Source of the DNA: a virus
Reading direction: 5' to 3' (one strand)
DNA: 22,295 nucleotides
IMG/VR virus record: IMGVR_UViG_3300044712_000140
Coordinates: 1-22,295 of that record
Both the position numbers and the translations under genes were made by a program. Position 1 is the first letter of the stretch, and each line of letters starts with the position of its first letter. The notes under the pieces were generated by a model. That model was not told the DNA's origin, made no database searches, and saw only the letters and a program-made list of their open reading frames with translations. Shown here one piece after another: positions 16,050 to 22,295 of this stretch.

Positions 16050-17815
16050 CCCCGTACCGCCTTTCCACCTGAATCTTGCATTGCAGCGGCTTGCGACGTT
16101 GCTTTTTCTTGCTTTGCACTTGACTGGTCAGGAGCAAGATCCTTGACACCGCGAGCAGCCGCGTCAATTTTCCCGGCAGACTGAGCAGCCGCAATTCTTG
16201 TCGCACGTTCCGCATGATCTTTAGCTGCCTTTTCAGTTTCACCGGCCGGGTAGAGTCGAGCACGAGAAGCTGTATCATTGGATACAAGTTGATTTTCGAT
16301 GTCCTTAGCAATCACATCAGGATCAATGTTGATTACTTCAGCATCATCAATCTCTTTGTAAATAACATCAAGCATGTCGTCATCGACCTTGTTGTATAGC
16401 AGCAAGAAGGATACACGCTTGGCAAGTTCCTTTTGGTAGGTCAGGCTCGGCACTTTTGGCAGCTGCTCAAGCAATTCCTTGGCTTCGGCGCGACGATCTT
16501 CGTCAGTACGAGAGCTATACTTGTCAGGGTATAGTATTGTTGCAGCTTCTGTTGCATCCTCATATTCGGCCCAAATCTCAGCGATCTGACGCTCAAGATG
16601 CTCAAGTTCCATGCCAATATAGCTCAGACCAGATTCAAGGCCCTGATTATCCTTCTCCTTTGAGTCAGCACTTGCACGCTGAGGTCGGATATTGGTCAGT
16701 GCAAGTGACACGAGCTGTCTGATTTCGGTCTTGAGCTGTTCCTGCTTGTCCATTGATGCCTTGAGAGGCTCGCTGGACGGATGGATGAAGCTAGGTGCCT
16801 CAGTTCCAAGAGGATAGCGACGACCAGCCGACGTACCTGTCGCAACAACTGTCGGACCAGCAGATTCAGTACCAAGGCCACCAGCAGAATCACCAGTAGT
16901 GTCTATGGATTTTGCAATCCGATTGGCCAAGTCACTCTGAGGTGAGTATTGCTCAACATAGAACGGGAAGTTGGATCGCAAACCGTAGTTAACGTCCGAG
17001 CTAGCAAGATTGAGCAGCGCGACTTGATAATCTGCAACGTCAGTCAACAAGCTATCACTCAGTTCAGCAATGAAGAAAGGTATACGCTTGAGATTAAGTA
17101 CCTTATCAGTCTTATTACCCTCTTCATCACAAATCTGCACGTGAACACCATCATCTTCAAGGCTGAGATAACGTGTTTGACGCTTAACACCAGTAATCAA
17201 ACCAGTGATGGCATCAGTTGTCTCAACATTGTCGACCAACAGCACCTTAGTCAGCTCATTACGCTGATTATAGGTCCATGTGAGGATGTCCTCAGCCTGA
17301 TAAGTATAGACGTACGGCCTGATTGCTGACGCATCCAACATCGTAGCGTTGGGAGCCAGAGGCTCTTTGTCCACGAAGACACCAACCTTGCCAATGACGA
17401 GAAGGTCGGGGATTACACGATCAGCAAGGAACTTATCCATGCTTGAACCGCTGTAATCGACACCACCGTCACTGCCACAGATAGCCTCATTGTAAGAGGC
17501 TGGTCCACCTTGGCGCAAAACATCAACAAGACGCTCAGAGATTGAGTTTTTAATCTCGTTGATTGCAGCTTTTGCATGAGCCGGGCAGTAGGACACATCT
17601 TTACGTGACTTGAACTCTTCGTCCGTCTCACGATTAGAAAATTTCTTCAGGTACTTGTCTACAAAAGCTCGACCACCCTTATAGGTGTACCGAAACTTTT
17701 CCCAATCAGCAAACCAAGTATTATACAGTGGATGCCTAATCTCAGACAGCAGATTGAGTCCCTTGTTCTGAGCCAATCTCATTGCAGCCTGTTGACCTTG
17801 ATCGATTTGATCCAT
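16046..17815 (-). CDS. Portal protein
   Basis: A 589-residue protein that forms the dodecameric DNA gate at the capsid vertex. Features are FRYTYKGGRAFVDKYLKKFS, NRETDEEFKSRKDVSYCPAH and AINEIKNSISERL in the N-terminal third, and RYPLGTEAPSFIHPSSEPLK, KQEQLKTEIRQL and ESGLSYIGMELEHLERQIAE, IWAEYE in the C-terminal half, typical portal stem and wing motifs. The start ATG 17813-17815 overlaps the terminase stop by one base (TAATG), and its stop overlaps the adaptor start by ATGA. The C-terminal ~60 residues are Ala/Lys/Gln-rich, likely a flexible or crown helix (KDHAERATRIAAAQSAGKID). Confidence 0.93.
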   Translation of the reverse strand: MDQIDQGQQAAMRLAQNKGLNLLSEIRHPLYNTWFADWEKFRYTYKGGRAFVDKYLKKFSNRETDEEFKSRKDVSYCPAHAKAAINEIKNSISERLVDVLRQGGPASYNEAICGSDGGVDYSGSSMDKFLADRVIPDLLVIGKVGVFVDKEPLAPNATMLDASAIRPYVYTYQAEDILTWTYNQRNELTKVLLVDNVETTDAITGLITGVKRQTRYLSLEDDGVHVQICDEEGNKTDKVLNLKRIPFFIAELSDSLLTDVADYQVALLNLASSDVNYGLRSNFPFYVEQYSPQSDLANRIAKSIDTTGDSAGGLGTESAGPTVVATGTSAGRRYPLGTEAPSFIHPSSEPLKASMDKQEQLKTEIRQLVSLALTNIRPQRASADSKEKDNQGLESGLSYIGMELEHLERQIAEIWAEYEDATEAATILYPDKYSSRTDEDRRAEAKELLEQLPKVPSLTYQKELAKRVSFLLLYNKVDDDMLDVIYKEIDDAEVINIDPDVIAKDIENQLVSNDTASRARLYPAGETEKAAKDHAERATRIAAAQSAGKIDAAARGVKDLAPDQSSAKQEKATSQAAAMQDSGGKAVRG

Positions 17816-19488
17816 TATTGTTGACCTTGTATGTCTGTTGTTGTACCTATGCCGAGGGCAATAGGTAGTGCTATCTCGGCATAGTTCTGAGCGTGTGCAA
17901 AGTGATCTTCTTCATTTCCGCACACGTAACGACCTACAGGATTACCGTCAGAATCTTTCTCATAGATTCTAACTAAAGCCTTCATGTGAGTCTTATACTC
18001 GATACTTGCATCAATCGGAAGCGTTATTGTGTTACTTTTGAACCTGCTGAGTGTCATGTCCAGCCAGCTTGTACGATCTACAGCGATTGTGTAATCTTGA
18101 GAGTGGATCGTGACCAGTCTACCATTTGCGTTTCTACTGTAGAAGCACAATTTGACAAGATCCGGGTACCTTTGAGCCAGTTCAGTAGCCTTGCGACGCT
18201 CTGGATTAGCGTCAATAACCAAGCTATTCGGTTGGAAGTGCCTGATTATTGCATCAAGCTCTTCAAAATGGACAACTTTTAACTCAGACAGGAGTCTAGC
18301 AGTTGCACAATTGTTAATGTCAGGTGTTGGAGTAACTATGAATCGATATTCCATCACTGTAACGTGCAAAAACTTACCAACGTCTATGCCAATCGTGATT
18401 ATTGAGTCACCACGACGCCTAAAAGGCTCCGATAATGTGATTTTCTTGTGTTGGCCAGTGGCTTTGATGATTTTGTCATCAGTTAGCCTAGCCCCCTCCA
18501 CTGCGTGAGTCAGTCCGAGCTTACTATTGTACAGTTCTTGCTCGTCAGCCGGGTTAATTCGAGCTTTTAGAGCAGAAATTGCAATGTCAAACGGTCGTAC
18601 TGTACACGAATAGAGCTGATTAATATGATAACCTGCGATAATCCGGTCACTATATGTAGGAATCCAGATACCATTCTTGAGGAAAACTGGTTTGTCAGCG
18701 TGTTCTAACTTGTGTTTGCACATCGGGCAGATTATGTATGACTCACGGACACGTGGATCATTGTGATCTTCACCGACGATTACCAAACATTCTGGATATG
18801 TTAGCTCAATATTACGACTGCAATGTGGACATGGGAAGTAGTAGTGCTTCTGTGACGACTGACGGTACCATTGGTTGATGCCGTAGTTGTCAATTGTAGC
18901 CGTACTTAGCATGAACACGTTCTTTTCGACTTGTCCTGATGTACGCTCGAAAGCCAGGACCACGTTAGCTTGCACCATTTCATCAAGCTCATCTAAGATG
19001 ATTCTTGATACTGGCAACGATTTGAGCTGTGACCGTGAACGGCTTCCTCTGACGAACAGATTAGCAGATCCAGCACGCTTGTGACCGATGTTTTTGACAT
19101 CGCTGAACAGCGTACTTAGGTGCTTAGACAGTTCTAGTGCCGGGTCGAAACGGCTTGTAGAGAAGTCTGTCGCGTCAGGAGTTGTGGCTGGCAGTATGTA
19201 GAGCACTGATTCGCCAAGCACGTCAATGGCAAAGAACGCTCTGTTGAGCGCTGTTTCTGTGTAAGCCATCTGAGCAGCTTTCTGACCCACGATCATTTCG
19301 CTAGGGTCATCATGCATGTCTCTTGTCCATGGATGGTGCTCAAAGCTCCAGGGTCCAGGATAAGGCTTACCCATTACACGATACTTGACTGCCCATTGTG
19401 AGCACTTAGTAATCGCCCTACGTTGTAGGCCACTAGCTATCCGGTCTTTCACCAGGTCTATGCTGACCCTAGCCTTCGTCTGGGTCAT
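17815..19488 (-). CDS. terL: Terminase large subunit (GpA family)
   Basis: A 557-residue packaging ATPase-nuclease. The ATPase P-loop region is GQKAAQMAYTE (68-78), matching the variant GpA Walker A (lambda KSARVGYS) with Ala where Gly is usual. Walker B is IILDELDE (163-170). A zinc-binding pair is CPHC (220-223) and CPMC (254-257). The nuclease shows IGIDVG (366-371), LVIDANPE (about 435) and the late acidic/His motif DHFAHAQNYAEIAL. It pumps DNA into procapsids and cuts the concatemer. ATG 19486-19488 overlaps the upstream gene by 20 bp and has only a weak ribosome site, suggesting coupling. The next gene is the portal. Confidence 0.94.
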   Translation of the reverse strand: MTQTKARVSIDLVKDRIASGLQRRAITKCSQWAVKYRVMGKPYPGPWSFEHHPWTRDMHDDPSEMIVGQKAAQMAYTETALNRAFFAIDVLGESVLYILPATTPDATDFSTSRFDPALELSKHLSTLFSDVKNIGHKRAGSANLFVRGSRSRSQLKSLPVSRIILDELDEMVQANVVLAFERTSGQVEKNVFMLSTATIDNYGINQWYRQSSQKHYYFPCPHCSRNIELTYPECLVIVGEDHNDPRVRESYIICPMCKHKLEHADKPVFLKNGIWIPTYSDRIIAGYHINQLYSCTVRPFDIAISALKARINPADEQELYNSKLGLTHAVEGARLTDDKIIKATGQHKKITLSEPFRRRGDSIITIGIDVGKFLHVTVMEYRFIVTPTPDINNCATARLLSELKVVHFEELDAIIRHFQPNSLVIDANPERRKATELAQRYPDLVKLCFYSRNANGRLVTIHSQDYTIAVDRTSWLDMTLSRFKSNTITLPIDASIEYKTHMKALVRIYEKDSDGNPVGRYVCGNEEDHFAHAQNYAEIALPIALGIGTTTDIQGQQ

Positions 19489-20074
19489 CTTGAAGCAGCT
19501 CAGTTACTGCTGCACTCGGTGTATTGACTGTATAATCAGCCTCAACAGCCTTGCCTTCAAGAGCGTTCACGATGCTGTTTGACACCTTCTCAATGATTAG
19601 TGCATCAGTGATGTTCTCGGCGATGATGCTAACAACACGATCAGCAAACTGCACAAGTGTACTCTTGTCGAGCAACTGGCCCATTGAATCTTCGATACGA
19701 TGGCAGGAAGACACTAGCTTCTCAACTTTGATCACCAAATCACCAATCTGTCCAGATGCCATCATCAAGTCAGCCGGGGTGTGGCACATGTTGAGACGCT
19801 GTTCGATCAGTAATCGCAGAATCGCAATCTCATCACGCAGTGACTTAATGCTGACTGAACCAGATTTTTCCTGTAGCGTAGCTTTGAACTGTGTCAACTT
19901 GTAGTTACTAAGTGATTCTTTAGCTGCTTTGTTGGCTACTTGCTTACCTCCATGCATTGCACACAAGTGTGTACCTGGCAGTGCAACTTGCTGACATTGC
20001 CCGAGTGAGGTTACACCGTTGCAGCGATCAGGATCGTCCGGACCTTTGATTCTCTTAACGTCATCTAGCAGCAT
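19469..20074 (-). CDS. Putative terminase small subunit with N-terminal zinc motif
   Basis: A 201-residue protein overlapping terL by 20 bp. Near the N-terminus C18-x8-C27-x10-C38-x2-H41 (CNGVTSLGQC, then CAMHGG) forms a likely zinc-binding knuckle, with the pattern seen in many phage proteins encoded next to terminase. The rest is helical (LRDEIAILRLLIEQRLNMCH, LVIKVEKLVSSCHRIED), consistent with an oligomerising core. The C-terminus is acidic (QDDPDEG), as expected of a terL-binding tail. ATG 20072-20074 has AAAGGG 6 bases upstream. The small-terminase role (recognising the packaging site and recruiting TerL) is inferred mainly from gene order; a separate DNA-binding role is possible. Confidence 0.6.
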   Translation of the reverse strand: MLLDDVKRIKGPDDPDRCNGVTSLGQCQQVALPGTHLCAMHGGKQVANKAAKESLSNYKLTQFKATLQEKSGSVSIKSLRDEIAILRLLIEQRLNMCHTPADLMMASGQIGDLVIKVEKLVSSCHRIEDSMGQLLDKSTLVQFADRVVSIIAENITDALIIEKVSNSIVNALEGKAVEADYTVNTPSAAVTELLQDDPDEG

Positions 20075-20098
20075 TTAGCGCCCTTTCTAGTGTTAAGC

Positions 20099-20120
20099 TG
20101 ATTAGTGTACGCTAATCACA
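20099..20120. promoter_or_regulatory. Operator-like palindromic site, copy 1
   Basis: GATTAG-TGTACG-CTAATC is a near-perfect palindrome centred on GTAC, with TAATCAC at its right. It matches copy 2 (20187-20208) at 19 of 22 positions. Overlapping it, TGTACGCTAAT (20106-20116) pairs with ATTAGCATACA (20120-20130) with one mismatch. It lies in the 5' leader of the late transcript, about 40-60 bases after the inferred start point. Confidence 0.5.
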
Positions 20121-20163
20121 TTAGCATACATGCTCTCACACTATGAACGGCAAAAATATTTTA

Positions 20164-20192
20164 ATTATAACCACTATTTTGTATTGTGATTA
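20164..20192 (-). promoter_or_regulatory. Candidate leftward late promoter
   Basis: A perfect TATAAT on the minus strand (plus positions 20164-20169) lies in AT-rich DNA about 90 bp upstream of the first late gene. The -35 region (about 20187-20192) has no good TTGACA but coincides with operator-like copy 2, suggesting factor-dependent activation or repression. Confidence 0.45.
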
Positions 20193-20212
20193 GCGTACAA
20201 TAATCACAATAC
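20181..20212. promoter_or_regulatory. Operator-like palindromic site, copy 2
   Basis: GTATTGTGATTA (20181-20192) and TAATCACAATAC (20201-20212) are perfect 12-base arms around an 8-base centre (GCGTACAA). The inner 22 bases (20187-20208) match copy 1 at 19 positions; the two copies are 88 bp apart. It overlaps the -35 region of the candidate late promoter. Confidence 0.55.
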
Positions 20213-20633
20213 ATGATTATAACCCACCCAGGTGATGTACCTACTCTACTTGATTATTGTGTCACGCTACATGGTCCTAGATACAGGGTCCTAGATCCCT
20301 GATCCCAATAATCACCTTTTGAAAATTTTATATATTTGTCACGATGGGAGGCTCGGGTATTGTATCCTGTCACGTCCATTTGCAAACGAAAACTAACCCA
20401 CCCACCCCGCACGGTGTGACACACGGGCCTAGCACCTCGCATCTAGAAGTCAAGCGATAGTTTCTTCTGTGTGATACAGACTCATGATGCAGGGTGATAG
20501 CCTAGGAAAGAGGTGCTTGCACCTTGTTCCCGGTTCACATACTAAGACACATGGAAGCGAGAGGACAGGATGCAAGCCATCCGCTCAAGGTTCCGAAAGG
20601 ATGAGTCAACCCAGGTTGACAAAGGATCATATC
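20213..20633. other. Gene-free divergent leader with short repeats
   Basis: No convincing gene is seen. It holds AACCCACCCA twice (20221-20230, 20395-20404), GGTCCTAGAT twice (20273-20282, 20287-20296), TGTCACG three times (20260-20266, 20337-20343, 20368-20374), an AT-rich tract (20316-20337), and a C-rich stretch around 20395-20410. Small inverted repeats occur at 20510-20523 (AGGTGC/GCACCT) and 20605-20620. A weak rightward promoter candidate is TTGTCA (20336-20341) with TATTGT 16 bases later. A packaging site (cos/pac) is possible because the small terminase candidate is adjacent, but no such site can be recognised directly. Confidence 0.45.
20605..20620 (+). promoter_or_regulatory. Inverted repeat just upstream of a ribosome site
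   Basis: GTCAACC-CA-GGTTGAC: perfect 7-base arms with a 2-base centre, ending one base before AAAGGA (20621-20625), the ribosome site of the 279-residue gene. It could be an operator or an RNA hairpin affecting translation. Confidence 0.45.
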
Positions 20634-21473
20634 ATGTTCACTGCCTACACCCCTGCCATCAACGCTGGACGTTTCGACCCCGCCAGCGTCTACACCCTTC
20701 CGCACCTTCTCAAGGTCCGCGCCTCCCTCGCATCAGGTATCGTTGAGGGTTTCCGTATCCTCACCGTCCCCGATACCTATGTCCTCTTGGATGATGGTAT
20801 TGACTTCCTTGTCTCCCTCATCCGTGCCAACGCCACGGAACAGGGCGCGGCAAAGAGTGTGGAGAAGGTAACGGCTGATACCATCATCAACCGGCTTGAG
20901 GGGTTGCGCGGACAGGAAGGCAAGGCCGTTGCTGATGGCAACACCCGTTCGCTGGCCATCCTCTTGCACTACGGCATGACGGGCGAGACGATCGACTACC
21001 CAACGGAAGACACGAAGGGCGACCCGCGCAATGCTTCCTTCGCTGGCAATGTCGCATCCAGCCTCGCCTTCCGCATGGAATGGAAGGCCCGCACTGCCTA
21101 TGTCATGGACCTCATCAGCCGCAAGCCGAACATTTCCGAGTCGGAAATTATGCGGGAAACCAAGCTCGGGCGCGGTGTGGCGCAACATGCCACGGCATCA
21201 GCCGTTGCGGTTGCCAAGCATAAGCTGGACCTCGGGAAATGCGTTTCCCTGACTGCATCGGAATGGCGGACCGTCCGCGATGCGGAAACGCAGGCGGACG
21301 CGGAAGCCATCGCCTACGGTCAGGGCGCACGCAAGAAAGCGTTTTCCCCTAAGCAGGAAGCGGAGAAGTTCATCAGCCGCAACGGCTTAGTGGGGCCGTA
21401 TGTCAAACTCTTGCAAGCCATCGTGAACGATGATGCGGAGGCATTCGTTGCTGAATTGCACAATACCAAGTGA
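20634..21473 (+). CDS. Unrecognised protein with possible helix-turn-helix (279 aa)
   Basis: First plus-strand gene. The start at ATG 20634-20636 (MFTAYTPAINAGRFDPASVY) is chosen because AAAGGA lies about 8 bases upstream; an in-frame ATG at 20484 would add 50 residues but has no ribosome site. The sequence is soluble. Residues 65-120 are acidic/Ala-rich helices; around 198-225 the segment PNISESEIMRETKLGRGVAQ followed by HATASAVAVAKHKL has the look of a helix-turn-helix or winged-helix DNA-binding element, and the C-terminus is helical. Codon choice is visibly richer in G and C than in the late genes. No homologue comes to mind; an early regulatory or takeover role is only a guess from position and the possible HTH. 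Confidence 0.75.
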   Translation: MFTAYTPAINAGRFDPASVYTLPHLLKVRASLASGIVEGFRILTVPDTYVLLDDGIDFLVSLIRANATEQGAAKSVEKVTADTIINRLEGLRGQEGKAVADGNTRSLAILLHYGMTGETIDYPTEDTKGDPRNASFAGNVASSLAFRMEWKARTAYVMDLISRKPNISESEIMRETKLGRGVAQHATASAVAVAKHKLDLGKCVSLTASEWRTVRDAETQADAEAIAYGQGARKKAFSPKQEAEKFISRNGLVGPYVKLLQAIVNDDAEAFVAELHNTK

Positions 21474-21498
21474 CTAGAGGCTAGGCACTTATGACGAG

Positions 21499-21524
21499 AG
21501 GGACGGATTTTAGAATCCGTCCCT
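21499..21524 (+). terminator. Hairpin after the 279-aa gene, possible weak terminator
   Basis: AGGGACGGATT (21499-21509) and AATCCGTCCCT (21514-21524) form a perfect 11-bp stem with loop TTAG. Only a very short T-run follows, so termination would be weak or factor-dependent. The 3' arm abuts the TTGACT of the next promoter candidate. Confidence 0.5.
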
Positions 21525-21550
21525 TGACTCATTGCCCGGACCAATATAAT
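21524..21550 (+). promoter_or_regulatory. Candidate sigma70-type promoter for the small-gene cluster
   Basis: TTGACT (21524-21529) and a perfect TATAAT (21545-21550) are separated by 15 bases, shorter than the usual 16-18. Transcription would begin near 21557, giving a leader of about 14 bases that starts almost at the AAGGAAA ribosome site. Confidence 0.55.
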
Positions 21551-21570
21551 ACACTCAAGGAAACGATACC

Positions 21571-21792
21571 ATGCAAACGATATTCACTGTCCTCACCGTT
21601 GCACAATTCCAACGGCTCAAGGGTGAGGGGTTGACCTTCACAGTCCACACTGACGAGGACAAAGAGCCGGAAGAGGTCGGAGACTGGGAAACTTGCAACA
21701 ACTACATACAAGGCATGTACCCTCCAACTTGTCAGACGTGGCAGGTTTGCGCCAACCTTAACATGGCACAAGTTGCAAAGGTGCTAGCATGA
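21571..21792 (+). CDS. Small early-type protein, unknown (73 aa)
   Basis: A 73-residue acidic protein starting at ATG 21571-21573, with AAGGAAA about 8 bases upstream and a strong promoter candidate just before. It begins with a Thr/Val-rich strand region (MQTIFTVLTVAQFQRL), then VHTDEDKEPEEVGDWETCNN, a highly acidic middle, and cysteines at C49 and C60. It has no membrane segment. Its stop overlaps the next start as ATGA (21789-21792). The amount of acidic residue could suit a mimic of DNA or an inhibitor of a host enzyme, but this is only a hypothesis. Confidence 0.72.
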   Translation: MQTIFTVLTVAQFQRLKGEGLTFTVHTDEDKEPEEVGDWETCNNYIQGMYPPTCQTWQVCANLNMAQVAKVLA

Positions 21793-21947
21793 CACCCGCA
21801 CTCATTGCCAAGATACACAAGGCAGTTGCCTTGCGTGTGTTCCATGACTGGCACCATGCTGCCAAGTTCATAATTCATTATAATGGAGCACAAGATGAGG
21901 CAACACTTGACCTAGCCATTTCATGCATGGAAAAGCGCAAGCCATGA
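21789..21947 (+). CDS. Tiny ORF in overlapping cascade (52 aa)
   Basis: A 52-codon ORF starting by ATGA overlap (21789-21792) with the 73-residue gene and ending by ATGA overlap with the next. Product: MTPALIAKIHKAVALRVFHD, followed by a helical segment ending MEKRKP; basic overall, with His-rich HDWHHAAKF. No recognised family. The case for a real gene rests on the overlap pattern on both sides and position in an apparent operon; ORF this short can arise by chance. Confidence 0.55.
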   Translation: MTPALIAKIHKAVALRVFHDWHHAAKFIIHYNGAQDEATLDLAISCMEKRKP

Positions 21948-22036
21948 CACCAATTCAAGCATACGTCCATTTCCTTTCCATCGGAGACATTGCTTCCGCT
22001 ATGTCTTTCGCCCACATGATAGCTAATGGAGGTTAG
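21944..22036 (+). CDS. Tiny ORF in overlapping cascade (30 aa)
   Basis: A 30-codon ORF beginning by ATGA overlap at 21944-21947 and ending TAG at 22034-22036. The peptide (MTPIQAYVHFLSIGDIASAM and SFAHMIANGG) begins like the preceding gene (MTP), with a moderately hydrophobic helix. No further evidence. It may be a coding peptide or a translational-coupling relay to the next start. Confidence 0.4.
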   Translation: MTPIQAYVHFLSIGDIASAMSFAHMIANGG

Positions 22037-22037
22037 A

Positions 22038-22127
22038 GTGAGACGTTTTCAATATTTCCTTATTGGCCTACGGGCCAAGGATCGCACAACCCGCCGCCAT
22101 TGGTGGCACCTTGCTACGAGGTACTAG
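22038..22127 (+). CDS. Tiny basic ORF with GTG start and strong ribosome site (29 aa)
   Basis: GTG at 22038-22040 has GGAGG 7 bases upstream (context TGGAGGTTAGAGTG), one of the best ribosome sites in this region. The 29-residue product is very basic and aromatic (RRFQYFLIGLRAKDRTTRRH then WWHLATRY). It ends TAG at 22125-22127. The peptide might bind nucleic acid or membranes; no family known. Confidence 0.45.
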   Translation: MRRFQYFLIGLRAKDRTTRRHWWHLATRY

Positions 22128-22131
22128 CTCC

Positions 22132-22295
22132 ATGAATCCATCTACCTGTATCCTCGTCCAACAGGATCGCAAGCGTCCCATGCGTATCGTTGCCATCGGC
22201 GACATGTCGGCCATGGTGGCACTTGTTCCCGACTTCATCTGGCAACCTGCATCCTGTCCCATCATCACACAGGATGCGCTAGGTACCTCTAGGGG
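22132..22295 (+). CDS. Partial ORF running off the right edge
   Basis: ATG 22132-22134, 5 bases after the previous stop, with GAGG about 11 bases upstream. The frame stays open to the end (54 codons): MNPSTCILVQQDRKRPMRIV, then AIGDMSAMVALVPDFIWQP. No motif recognised; it likely continues the small-gene operon. Confidence 0.55.
   Translation, partial: MNPSTCILVQQDRKRPMRIVAIGDMSAMVALVPDFIWQPASCPIITQDALGTSR

Noticed and set aside
20254-20442. 62-codon minus-strand ORF in the control region
   Set aside because: No ribosome site, odd composition, and it crosses several repeats; looks like chance.
20440-20600. tRNA-like segment with a GGTTC element
   Set aside because: No acceptor stem or cloverleaf could be folded around it.
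20484-20633. 50-codon upstream extension of the 279-aa gene
   Set aside because: In frame, but the first ATGs lack a ribosome site while 20634 has AAAGGA; the segment reads unlike protein sequence.
20570-20746. 58-codon ORF overlapping the start of the 279-aa gene in another frame
   Set aside because: It has a passable ribosome site (GAGG) but its Arg/Pro/His-rich product looks like a shadow of the main gene.
20733-21188. 151-codon minus-strand ORF opposite the 279-aa gene
   Set aside because: Antisense shadow in G+C-richer DNA, with no ribosome site or promoter.

Overview
The window is part of a tailed double-stranded DNA bacteriophage genome (Caudoviricetes). It holds nearly the whole virion module: terminase, portal, capsid, tail tube, tail-assembly chaperone and tape measure. 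No sheath gene lies next to the tail tube gene, so the gene set fits a siphovirus with a long, non-contractile tail. The host cannot be named from the sequence. No integrase, repressor, tRNA, CRISPR array or insertion sequence was seen.

The minus-strand late block runs from about 20.07 kb down to position 1 and is tightly packed, mostly with ATGA or TAATG overlaps. In transcription order it encodes: a zinc-motif protein in the small-terminase position; a GpA-type large terminase; the portal; a head-tail adaptor; the scaffold; a P22/HK97-fold major capsid protein; a small membrane protein; two head-tail or tail-completion proteins; the tail tube protein; an 871-residue accessory structural protein; a 134-residue unknown; a tail-assembly chaperone with a -1 frameshift extension; an HK97-gp10-like protein; the tape measure protein; two small tail proteins; and the N-terminal 720 residues of a tail fibre that runs off the left edge.

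Positions 20075-20633 form a divergent, gene-free control region. Its left part is AT-rich. It carries a TATAAT promoter candidate pointing into the late block, bracketed by two near-identical palindromic sites 88 bp apart that look like looping operators. Its right part holds short repeats and the leader of the plus-strand block.

The plus-strand block (20634 to the right edge) looks different: by eye it is richer in G+C and its proteins are unfamiliar. A 279-residue protein is followed by a hairpin that abuts a promoter, then a cascade of very small ORFs (73, 52, 30 and 29 residues and a partial one), mostly joined by ATGA overlaps. This resembles an early or host-takeover region.

The points most worth a second look are: (1) a canonical TTTTTTA slippery site that opens a 77-codon -1 extension ending exactly in an ATGA overlap with the next gene; (2) the paired operators around the late promoter; (3) a shared N-terminal leader ending in MAYAN on the scaffold and the major capsid protein; (4) repeated TAATCAAC stop-codon contexts, three of them followed by perfect hairpins without a U-tract; and (5) the small-gene cascade.
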